In this document: piece after piece, positions 7,408 to 15,470 of the stretch
Layout of the letters: the number at the start of each line of letters is the position of its first letter
Position numbering within the stretch: position 1 is the stretch's first letter
NCBI RefSeq assembly: GCF_013019105.1
Contig: NZ_BLTE01000008.1
Location: 62,001 to 126,000 of the forward strand
Direction of reading: 5' to 3'
Length of the DNA: 64,000 nucleotides
Origin: Fundidesulfovibrio magnetotacticus
GTDB lineage: Bacteria > Desulfobacterota > Desulfovibrionia > Desulfovibrionales > Desulfovibrionaceae
Program-made: the position numbers and the translations under genes
The notes under the pieces: generated by a model
Databases searched by the model: none
Told to the model about the DNA's origin: nothing
The model's input: only the letters and a program-made list of their open reading frames with translations

Positions 7408-9726
7408 ATGCGAAACGCCCCCCTGGACGCCCCATCCCACGCCCTGCCCACGGCCATGCTCTGGGTCATGGGGCTTTCGACCGTGGGCGTCTGCGTGGCC
7501 TCGGGCCTGTACCTCACCCTGGACCACCAGCGCGTCCTGGGCTGGAGCCTGGCGGGTTCTCTTTACCTCATGAGCCTGGTGGAGCCGCGCCTGGGCATGG
7601 TCTTCCGGGTGTTCTTCCTGGCCCTGGGGGTGTTCATCTCCCTGCGCTACATGGTGTTTCGCACCACCGAGACGCTCATCTTCACCGGCCCCGCGGATTT
7701 CGCGTTCATGATGCTGCTCTACCTCTCGGAACTCTACGGAGTGATCATCCATTTCCTGGGGATGTTCGTCAACGTCTGGAGGCTGGACCGCAAACCCGCC
7801 CCTCTGCCTGAGGACCAGTCCCTCTGGCCCACCGTGGACATCTTCATCCCCACCTACAACGAGCCCGACGACGTGATCTTCCTCACGGCCCAGGCCTGCG
7901 CCCTCATCGATTACCCCCGCGAAAAGCTCGCCATCTACATCCTCGACGACGGCGGCACCCTGGCCAAACAGAACAACCCCGACCCCGCCGCCGCCTGGGA
8001 GGCGCGCGACCGCTCCGAACGCCTGCGCCACATGTGCGACGACCTGGGCATCCGCTACCTCACCCGCGAGCGCAACCTCAAGGCCAAGGCCGGCAACATC
8101 AACTCGGCCTTCATGGGCCACTCCTACGAGAGCGCCGCCCCGGGGCCGGACGGCGCGCTCGTGCCCTGCGCACCCCTGCGCACCACCGGGGAACTGATCC
8201 TCATCCTCGACTGCGACCACGTGCCCACACGCGACATCCTGCGCAACACCGTGGGGTTCTTCCTCAAGGACCCCAAGCTCTTCCTGGTGCAGACCCCCCA
8301 CTACTTCCTCAACCCCACCCCCGTGGAGAAAAACCTCCAGACCGCCCAGGACTCGCCCGGCGAGAACGAGATGTTCTACGGCGCCGTGCAACTGGGGCTG
8401 GACTTCTGGAACGCCTCCTTCTTCTGCGGGTCGGCCGCCGTGCTGCGCCGGTCCATCCTGGAACCCCAGGGGGGCATTTCGGGGGAGACCATCACCGAGG
8501 ACGCCGAGACCGCCCTGGGGCTGCACGCCAAGGGCTACAACTCCGTCTACATCAACAAGCCCATGATCTCAGGGCTCTCGCCAGAAACTTTCGCGGACTT
8601 CATCCTCCAGCGCTCCCGCTGGGCGCAGGGCATGACGCAGATCTTCCTGCTCAAGAATCCCCTGATGCAGAAGGGGCTCACCTTCGAGCAGAAGCTCTGC
8701 TACTTCAACTCCTGCTTCTTCTGGTTTTTCGGCGTGGCGCGCTTCTTTTTCTTCATATCGCCCTTTCTCTACCTCTGCCTGGGCCTGCGCGTGTACAACG
8801 CCTCCATGAGCCAGATCGTGGCCTACGCCCTGCCCCACCTGCTGGCCAGCTACGTGATCTCCAACAACCTCTTCGGGCAGGTGCGCCACCCCTTCTTCTC
8901 CGAACTCTTCGAGACCATCCAGAGCTTCTACCTGCTCCCGGCCATCCTGGCCGTGGCGCTCAACCCCCGCAAGCCCAGCTTCAAGGTGACTCCAAAGGGC
9001 GTCGCCCTGGAGACGGACTTCCTCTCGCACCTCTCCGCGCCCTTCTATTTCATGCTCCTGGTGTGCCTCTTCTCCTTCCTTTTCGGCGTTTACCGATGGA
9101 CCGCCTACCCCATGGAGCGCGACGCCATCATCGTCACCGTGGCCTGGAACTTCTTCAACCTCATGATGCTCATGCTCTGCCTGGGAGTGGTCTGGGAGAA
9201 GCGCCAGATCAGGCGCTTCCACCGTTTTCGCGCCAAGGGGCTCGTCATGCTGGGAGACCCCGACTCCACGGACTGGACCCCCACCGCACTCTACGACCTC
9301 TCCCTCCTGGGCATGGGCATGCTCCTGGCCGACGCCTCGCCCTACGCCATCGGAGACAAACTCAACGCCCAGGCCACCGACTCCTACGGGCACACCTACA
9401 CCTTCCGCCTGCGCATCGAACGCATCTTCCCCTGGGGCGGCATGCACTACGTGGGCACGCAGTTCATCATCCCCGACGACGAGGCCATGGCCTCCGTGGT
9501 GGCCTACGTCCACGGCGACTCGGCGCGCTTCGCCCATTTCGCCCGCAGCCTCTTCAACAAGCGCGTGGGGCTCCTCACGGGCTTCTACTATCTCATCGCC
9601 AAGAGCTTCCTGGGAACCGTCCAGAACATCCAGGGCATCCGCCGCATGATGGGCCGCCTGGCCAGGAACCTGGCCACGCGCGCCCTAGGCGTCGTCCTGC
9701 CCCAGACCGCACGGAGAGAACCATGA
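7408..9726 (+). CDS. bcsA: Cellulose synthase catalytic subunit (UDP-forming), PilZ-containing
   Basis: Inner-membrane family 2 glycosyltransferase of 772 residues that polymerises glucose from UDP-glucose and extrudes the chain. Hydrophobic helices at the N-terminus precede the transferase domain, with FIPTYNEP (about 145), a DDGG segment, DCD (about 267), TED (about 362) and QRSRW (about 401-405). These are the processive-synthase signature residues. A second set of membrane helices follows. A C-terminal PilZ domain is suggested by arginines around residue 594 and DASPYAIG near 640, implying activation by c-di-GMP. Its stop overlaps the bcsB start (ATGA). No good ribosome site precedes the chosen ATG, so the true start could differ slightly. 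Confidence 0.95.
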   Translation: MRNAPLDAPSHALPTAMLWVMGLSTVGVCVASGLYLTLDHQRVLGWSLAGSLYLMSLVEPRLGMVFRVFFLALGVFISLRYMVFRTTETLIFTGPADFAFMMLLYLSELYGVIIHFLGMFVNVWRLDRKPAPLPEDQSLWPTVDIFIPTYNEPDDVIFLTAQACALIDYPREKLAIYILDDGGTLAKQNNPDPAAAWEARDRSERLRHMCDDLGIRYLTRERNLKAKAGNINSAFMGHSYESAAPGPDGALVPCAPLRTTGELILILDCDHVPTRDILRNTVGFFLKDPKLFLVQTPHYFLNPTPVEKNLQTAQDSPGENEMFYGAVQLGLDFWNASFFCGSAAVLRRSILEPQGGISGETITEDAETALGLHAKGYNSVYINKPMISGLSPETFADFILQRSRWAQGMTQIFLLKNPLMQKGLTFEQKLCYFNSCFFWFFGVARFFFFISPFLYLCLGLRVYNASMSQIVAYALPHLLASYVISNNLFGQVRHPFFSELFETIQSFYLLPAILAVALNPRKPSFKVTPKGVALETDFLSHLSAPFYFMLLVCLFSFLFGVYRWTAYPMERDAIIVTVAWNFFNLMMLMLCLGVVWEKRQIRRFHRFRAKGLVMLGDPDSTDWTPTALYDLSLLGMGMLLADASPYAIGDKLNAQATDSYGHTYTFRLRIERIFPWGGMHYVGTQFIIPDDEAMASVVAYVHGDSARFAHFARSLFNKRVGLLTGFYYLIAKSFLGTVQNIQGIRRMMGRLARNLATRALGVVLPQTARREP

Positions 9727-12011
9727 TACGCCCCCTCTTGCTGGCCCTGGCGCTCTTAGCCATCGCGCCCCTCCAGGCATCCGCCGCGCAGAGCGAAGCC
9801 CCCGCGCCCGTCGCCTCCGCCGCCGTGCCCGAACCCGTGCGCAACACCGACGGCTCCTTCACCGTGAAGCTCCCCCTCACGAGCCTTTCGCCCGTGCGCA
9901 ACGTCACCCTGCGGGGCGTCTCGGCGGCCTTCTCCTTCACACTGCCCGTACCCGAACGCTGGGAGGTGAAGCGCGCCGCGCTCACCTTCGGCTACGTGAA
10001 CTCCTCTTCGCTCCTGCCCCGGCTCTCCCGGCTCACCTTCGCCGTTTCCGGCAAGACCCTGGCCCAGATCGAGCTGCGCCCCGAATCGCCCAAGGGCCGC
10101 GTGGAAATCCCCATCCCCGGTTCGCTCCTGCCCGTCGGCTACAACGAATGCACCTTCCTGGCCGTGCAGAGCTACACCGAAGAGTTCTGCGAATACCCCC
10201 AGCACCAGTCCCTGTGGACCACCCTGGAATTGGACCAGGCCTCCGTGGAGGTCACCTACGCCCTCAAACCCGTTCCCCAGCGCCTCTCGGCCGTGGCCGA
10301 CTTCCTTTTCGACCCCCGTTCCTTCCTGGGCGCGGAGGTCCACGTGGCCGTGCCCGAAATCTCCGAGCAGACCGTGAAACAGGCCGCCCTGGCCGCCTCG
10401 GGCGTGGCCCTGCGCCTGGACTATCAGGCCGCGCGCCTCACGGTGTCCGACCGCCTCCGCCCAGGATGCGACAACATCGTCATCGGAGACGCCACCTTCG
10501 CCCAGCGCCTGCTGGGCCCCACCGCCCCCAGGCCCGGCGAATCGGCCATGGCCATCCTGCCCGGACCGCCCAGGCCCGGAACCAACGTCCCGGACCCGGA
10601 CACCGCCGTGATCCTGCTTACCGGCAATCCCGAGGGCGTTCAGAAGGCCGTGCGCGCCTTCAGCTACCTCTCCTTCCCCTTCCCCGACACCCCGACGGTC
10701 GACATCTCCAAGGTGTCGGACCCCGCGCCCGCCATGCTCGAGGCCGCCCGCAACGTGAGCCCGGACAAGGAATACAGCCTGCGCGCCCTGGGCTTCGCCA
10801 CGCGCACCTTCCGCACCGACCAGGCCCGCGCCACGCCCGTGGACATCCCCTTCACCCTGTCCTCCGGGCTGGACCTCAACCCCAACTCCTACGTGGCCCT
10901 CTCCCTGCACATGGCCTACGCCCCGGGCATGCGCGAAGACTCCGTGCTCACCATCCACATCAACGGCATCTACGTGGGCGGCGTGCACCTGGCCGACGTG
11001 AAGGGCGGCACCTTCCTGGACTACCGCGTCAACCTGCCCGTGTTCGCCATGCACAAGGGGTCCAACACGCTCACCCTCACACCGGTGCTCAACCCCCTCA
11101 AGACCAATCTCTGCGAGTTCTACCAGTCCGAGAACCTGCTGCTCACCCTCTTCGACGACTCCACCCTCACCTTCCCGGACCTGCCCCTCTTCGTGAGGCT
11201 GCCCGACCTCGCCCTTCTCTACCAGGACGCCTTCCCCTACGCCCGCTGGGCCGACCTGCGCGGCTCCACCCTGCTCCTGGGCGACAAGTCCCCCGAGACG
11301 GTGCGCGCCGCCGTGAACCTGGCCGCACAGGCCGCACAGCGCACCGGCCTGCCACCACTGGGCCTGGACGTGAGCTTCGGCCCCGAGGCCAAGGGCAACG
11401 TGCTCGCCGTCGGGCCCGTTGACGCCCTGCCCAAGCCCCTCGTGAGCGCCGCGCCCTTCTCGCTGCTCCCCCAGGGGCCGCGACCCTATCCCCAGATGCC
11501 CCGGCCCAAGGCCCGCGCGGACGACGCCGCCTCCCACAAGGCGCCCCTCTGGGCCAAGTATCTGCCCTTCCTCTGGGAATCCGGGCGCAAACACATGGAA
11601 GTGACCAGCTCCCTCTGGGCCGACGTGCGCAACGGCGCGTCCCTCACCCCCGGCAAGGGCGTGGTGACCCAGTTCAAGGCCCCCGGCTCCACCGAAGACA
11701 CCGTGACCCTCTTCACCGGCGCGACCCCCGCCGACGTGGCAGCCCTGGCCGCCAGGCTCTGGGAACCCGCCGTGCGCTCCAAGCTCGACGGCGACATGGC
11801 CATGGTGGACCTCGCCTCGCCACAGCCCAGGGCCGTGACCCTGGACGTGGGCGAGAGCTACTACATCGGCCGGATCGGCGTGTCGCCCAAGCTCACCATC
11901 CTGGTGAACACCTATCCCTGGATCTCGCTGGGCGTGGTGGCCGGACTTCTCGCACTGTTCGCCTACGCCTCTTGGCGCGTGCTCAAGGTCTTCCGCGCCC
12001 GGCGCGGATGA
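9723..12011 (+). CDS. bcsB: Cellulose synthase periplasmic regulatory subunit BcsB
   Basis: A 762-residue protein with a signal peptide (about 1-22, ending ASA) and a large periplasmic region with the alternating carbohydrate-binding and flavodoxin-like pattern of BcsB. A single C-terminal transmembrane helix (about 735-757) packs against BcsA in known structures. The gene starts at the ATG overlapping the bcsA stop codon, indicating translational coupling. BcsB guides the nascent glucan across the periplasm and is needed for BcsA activity. The length is normal and the reading frame intact. Confidence 0.93.
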   Translation: MIRPLLLALALLAIAPLQASAAQSEAPAPVASAAVPEPVRNTDGSFTVKLPLTSLSPVRNVTLRGVSAAFSFTLPVPERWEVKRAALTFGYVNSSSLLPRLSRLTFAVSGKTLAQIELRPESPKGRVEIPIPGSLLPVGYNECTFLAVQSYTEEFCEYPQHQSLWTTLELDQASVEVTYALKPVPQRLSAVADFLFDPRSFLGAEVHVAVPEISEQTVKQAALAASGVALRLDYQAARLTVSDRLRPGCDNIVIGDATFAQRLLGPTAPRPGESAMAILPGPPRPGTNVPDPDTAVILLTGNPEGVQKAVRAFSYLSFPFPDTPTVDISKVSDPAPAMLEAARNVSPDKEYSLRALGFATRTFRTDQARATPVDIPFTLSSGLDLNPNSYVALSLHMAYAPGMREDSVLTIHINGIYVGGVHLADVKGGTFLDYRVNLPVFAMHKGSNTLTLTPVLNPLKTNLCEFYQSENLLLTLFDDSTLTFPDLPLFVRLPDLALLYQDAFPYARWADLRGSTLLLGDKSPETVRAAVNLAAQAAQRTGLPPLGLDVSFGPEAKGNVLAVGPVDALPKPLVSAAPFSLLPQGPRPYPQMPRPKARADDAASHKAPLWAKYLPFLWESGRKHMEVTSSLWADVRNGASLTPGKGVVTQFKAPGSTEDTVTLFTGATPADVAALAARLWEPAVRSKLDGDMAMVDLASPQPRAVTLDVGESYYIGRIGVSPKLTILVNTYPWISLGVVAGLLALFAYASWRVLKVFRARRG

Positions 12012-12027
12012 ACCGCCCTGAACGACG

Positions 12028-12723
12028 ATGACTGATCCCAACGACCGCCGCCCGTCGCCGCCACCCCTCCAAACCGTGCGGACGACCGTCGACCCTGTCG
12101 GCCACGTCTCGAGCGCGAAGGACCTGTCGCCCATGTGGCGTCGCCTCCTCTCGGCTTTCCCCATGGCGGCGCTCCTCGGCCTGGCGGCCGCCATCGCCCT
12201 CGCCCAGCCCACCGTGACCCGGGACCCGTCACCCGACCACGCCGTCCGCGCCCCCCTGAATCAACTCGTAACGCCCGCCCCCGCCCAACCCGATGCCACC
12301 GTCCAGCGTGACGACTCCGGCACGCTCGTCTCGCCCTACCAGCCAGCCCCCCCGGGCCTCGCCATGGGACGCAACCAGGGACGCGCCTCCATCCCGCTGG
12401 ACATGGAAAACATCAACCAAGGCTGGGATCACCTCAACGCCGGACAACCCGCCGACGCCCTGGCGCACTTCGAGAAAGCACAACGCTCCAAGGAACAGGG
12501 CCTGGCCGCTGAAGCTACCCTGGGCTCAGCTTACGCCCTCTGGCGGCTCGGACGCGAAACCCAGGCCGCGGAGAGCTTCAAAACCCTCGTGGATGCCGGC
12601 TTCCGCCTCCCCGAAACACTCCCCAACCTGCTCTTCCTCCTGCACAAACGCGGCGGCCCCAAAGCCGTGGAACCCTACCTGCAACTCCTGCCGGAAGAGG
12701 ATCGCGCCCGCTGGCGCAAATAA
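12028..12723 (+). CDS. TPR-repeat protein downstream of bcsAB
   Basis: A 231-residue protein with one membrane segment (about 40-60) after a Pro/Arg-rich N-terminus, then a Pro/Ala-rich linker and tetratricopeptide-like helices (about 130-225). It starts 16 bases after bcsB, so it is part of the same operon. It may take the place of the TPR part of BcsC in organising the synthase or the export route, but it has no outer-membrane barrel. The role is inferred from position and repeats only. Confidence 0.75.
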   Translation: MTDPNDRRPSPPPLQTVRTTVDPVGHVSSAKDLSPMWRRLLSAFPMAALLGLAAAIALAQPTVTRDPSPDHAVRAPLNQLVTPAPAQPDATVQRDDSGTLVSPYQPAPPGLAMGRNQGRASIPLDMENINQGWDHLNAGQPADALAHFEKAQRSKEQGLAAEATLGSAYALWRLGRETQAAESFKTLVDAGFRLPETLPNLLFLLHKRGGPKAVEPYLQLLPEEDRARWRK

Positions 12724-12834
12724 AGCGGTCGAGCAGACCGAGTGGCGCCGGGTGAAGGTGGATCGCCCCCCCTGACGCAAGTGAAGCCTAGGCTCGGCAG
12801 GATCAGGCGAATCGGCCTGGCGGCAGACGGAGAA

Positions 12835-13271
12835 GCCCCCGGCGGCCAGGGCTCCGCCCTGGACCCGGCAATTGCTTCGCGGGCTTCACCGGGAAGGACT
12901 GTGTTGCCGACGCCTGGCCTCTGCACGGGGAGAGGCCCGGCTCCGGCCTGCAAGACCTTTGCGGCTGCGCCGCCTTTCGCGCGGGAATTCGCGCAAAACC
13001 GCGAATCCCCGCCCGGGGGGCCGTGGCGCTGCGCGTCAGATTGTCGAGCAAGATCCATTTCTTGGAATTTTGAGGATAATTCCTTGTTCATCGTCGCTTG
13101 CGACGATGGCAGTCCGCCGGGATAAGCGCTGCTTTAAGCGCGTTCCCGGCGGGTGTCTGCTGCTGTCCGGGCATCCGGGGTCTGTCCGCCCCCTCCCACA
13201 CAGGCATACCCGGTGAAACCCGCGAAGCAACTAGGGATTCCAAAGGGCGTAGCCCTTTGGCCGCCGGAGGC
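12835..13271 (+). repeat. Intergenic element with inverted-repeat ends, full copy 1
   Basis: The 717-bp gap 12724-13440 holds no convincing gene but a 437-bp element. Its left arm (12835-12893) and right arm (13209-13271) are imperfect inverted repeats about 60 bases long. Each begins with GCCTCCGGCGGCC or a close variant, has an internal hairpin (such as CCAGGGC-tcc-GCCCTGG) and ends with GCTTCGCGGGCTTCACCGG or a variant. The core includes GCGGCTGCGCCGCCTTTCGC and the hairpin CATCGTCGC-tt-GCGACGATG near 13090. The same arms and core recur at 31473-31919, reversed and decayed at about 21445-21727, and as one arm at 59728-59799. It resembles a MITE or an expanded REP-type repeat; no transposase is present. 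Confidence 0.75.
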
Positions 13272-13383
13272 TATTCCTCCTCCTTCTCCTTTTTCTCCTC
13301 TCTCTCCCTCCACCGCCGCAACGCCACCGGACGCCCACGCGAAGCGGCGCCCGGGCATGACTTCGTTGCGATTCAGGACAAAA

Positions 13384-13411
13384 AGCCCCCCGGCCGCGGG
13401 GCCGGGGGGCT
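13384..13411 (-). terminator. Rho-independent terminator of the ppiD-like gene
   Basis: A perfect 12-bp GC-rich stem (13384-13395 with 13400-13411) around a 4-base loop is followed on the minus strand by TTTTTGTCC. It lies 29 bases past the gene's stop. Confidence 0.88.
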
Positions 13412-13440
13412 CTTCTCATACATGGCGGATCGGGTCGTGT

Positions 13441-15378
13441 TCAGCCGCCGACTTTCATGCCGCCGCCCTGGATACCCACGGGGCCGAGGATTTCGGGGGC
13501 GACGATCTTTTCGGGGGTCTTCTCGTTAAGATAGGCCAGGTAGGCGCGCAGGAGCTGTTCGCGCTGGAAGGAGAGGGCCTGGTTCATGACCTTGGCCTTG
13601 TCGCGCTGCCAGTCGGCGTCCGGGGGGGCGGCGCGATCCTTGAGTTTGGCGATCACGAAAGCGCCGGGCACGGCGTAGGTTCCGGGCAGCCAGCCGGGTT
13701 CCTTGGCGGTGAAGGCGGCTTCGAGGATGGCGGTGGACTGTCCCAGGCCCTGGGCCGGGCCGGAGCGCGGGAAGGGGGGGGTGGTGGAGAAGGCGCTCTT
13801 GTACTGGTCGGCCACCTTGGCCTGTCCTTCGGGGGTGGCCAGCAGGGCGGCGGTTTCCTTGGCCTTGGCTTCGGCCAGCTTGAGGGCTTCCTGCTCCACG
13901 AGGTCGGCCTTCACGGCGTCGGCCACTTCATCCAGGGGCGGGATGTTCTCGGGCTTGGCTTCCAGCACCTTGGCGAGCACGTAGCCTTCGCCGGCGGCCA
14001 GGGCCTGGGGCACGGCCTTTCCGGCCTGCTGGGCGAAGAGGGCGTTGAGCGATTCGGTGGAGAGGTTCAGGTCCAGGGGTGGGCGCTGGCGGTTGAAGAA
14101 CTCGGAGGTTTTGGCCTCGAGTCCCTTGGCCTGGGCCAGTTTGGAGGGGGCGGCGCCGCCGATGAGCTCTTCGAGCATGGCGTCCACGGTCTTGCCGATG
14201 GTTTCAGCGGCCTTGTCCTCGGCGAGTTCGCGGCGGATGTCGTCGGAGGCTTCCTCGAGGGAAGTGACGCCTTCGGCCTTCTTGTCCATGACCTGGATGA
14301 CGTGCAGGCCGAACTGGGTGCGCACGAGGCCGGAGATGTCGCCCTTCTTGAGGGCGAAGGCGGCCTGTTCGAATTCGGGCACCATGGCGCCTTTGGGGAA
14401 CCAGCCCAGGTCGTCGCCGTTGACGGCGGGGTCGCCCTTCACGGCGAGCACCTTGTCGAAGGCTTCGCCCTTCTTGAGCCGGGCGGCCAGGTCGAGCAGG
14501 CGTTTTTCGGCGGCTTTGACTTGGGCTTCGGGGGCGTCCGGGGCCAGGAGCACGAGGAGGTGGTTGGCCTTGACCATCTCTGGGTGTTTGAACTTGTCGG
14601 GGTTGGCGTCGTAGTAGGCTTTCACTTCTTCGACGGTGACGGCCTTGGGGTCTGCCAGGGACGCGGGGGTGATCTCCACGTATTCGATCTTCACCTCGGC
14701 GGGGCGCTTGTACTTTTCACGGGTGGCCTCGTAGGCCGCCTTCACCTGCTCGGGGGTGACGGTCACCTGGGCGGCGAAGTCCTTGGCCGGGAAGGCCAAG
14801 TAGTCGAGCACGGCCTTTTCCTGGCTGAAGTTGTAGAGCGCGCGGATCTCGGGTTCGGCCACGTAGACGGGCTGGGTCACGTAGACCATCATCTTTTCGA
14901 GGAGCAGATCGCGGCGCTGTTCGGCCTCGAACATCTCGGGGTTGACGCCGATGGACTTGAGCTTCTCTTTATAGAGATCGTAGTCGAATTTGCCCTGGTC
15001 GTTCTGGAAGGCGGGCACGCGGGCGATTTCGGCCTGGAGCTCCGCGGGCGAGACGTTCACGCCCAGCACGCCGGCCTGATTGAACAGGAGCTGGCGGAGC
15101 ACCATCTGCGAAAACACCTGGCGCTTGAAGCCCAGGCGTTCCAGGTCATCCTTGCCCATGCCCGGATTCTGGGCCTGCACCTGGCGCACGAAGCCCTCGT
15201 ATTCTTCGAAAAATTCCTTGGTCAGGATGGGTGTGTCGCCCACGTAGGCCAGCACGCCGCCTCCGGGCTGTTTGGCCTGGAAGGTGTAGACGCCGAAGAA
15301 GACGAACACGGCGATGATCAGGCCGAAAATGACCTTGATGACCCACGATTGCGAATGCTGCCGGAGAAAATCCAACAT
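13441..15378 (-). CDS. PpiD-like periplasmic chaperone / peptidyl-prolyl isomerase
   Basis: A 645-residue protein anchored in the inner membrane by one N-terminal helix (about 12-31) with the bulk in the periplasm. The order matches the PpiD/SurA family: a SurA_N-like helical domain (about 35-200), a parvulin-type rotamase domain around 255-370 (VKANHLLVLL, FGLHVIQV) and a second helical or rotamase-like segment towards the C-terminus. It would assist folding of exported proteins. The ATG at 15378 has AAGGAG nine bases upstream. It lies downstream of aconitase on the same strand but is separated by a terminator. Confidence 0.87.
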   Translation of the reverse strand: MLDFLRQHSQSWVIKVIFGLIIAVFVFFGVYTFQAKQPGGGVLAYVGDTPILTKEFFEEYEGFVRQVQAQNPGMGKDDLERLGFKRQVFSQMVLRQLLFNQAGVLGVNVSPAELQAEIARVPAFQNDQGKFDYDLYKEKLKSIGVNPEMFEAEQRRDLLLEKMMVYVTQPVYVAEPEIRALYNFSQEKAVLDYLAFPAKDFAAQVTVTPEQVKAAYEATREKYKRPAEVKIEYVEITPASLADPKAVTVEEVKAYYDANPDKFKHPEMVKANHLLVLLAPDAPEAQVKAAEKRLLDLAARLKKGEAFDKVLAVKGDPAVNGDDLGWFPKGAMVPEFEQAAFALKKGDISGLVRTQFGLHVIQVMDKKAEGVTSLEEASDDIRRELAEDKAAETIGKTVDAMLEELIGGAAPSKLAQAKGLEAKTSEFFNRQRPPLDLNLSTESLNALFAQQAGKAVPQALAAGEGYVLAKVLEAKPENIPPLDEVADAVKADLVEQEALKLAEAKAKETAALLATPEGQAKVADQYKSAFSTTPPFPRSGPAQGLGQSTAILEAAFTAKEPGWLPGTYAVPGAFVIAKLKDRAAPPDADWQRDKAKVMNQALSFQREQLLRAYLAYLNEKTPEKIVAPEILGPVGIQGGGMKVGG

Positions 15379-15421
15379 GTGAGGGGGCTCCTTGGGAAAC
15401 TTGGCCTGCCGGGAAGAAAAA

Positions 15422-15452
15422 CGGCGGCCGAGGCGCGAGGCCCCGGCCGCCG
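15422..15452 (-). terminator. Rho-independent-type terminator after aconitase
   Basis: CGGCGGCCG (15422-15430) pairs with CGGCCGCCG (15444-15452). On the minus strand the hairpin is followed by TTTTTCTTC. It lies 19 bases past the aconitase stop. Confidence 0.8.
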
Positions 15453-15470
15453 GAAACGCGTCGCGGGGGG

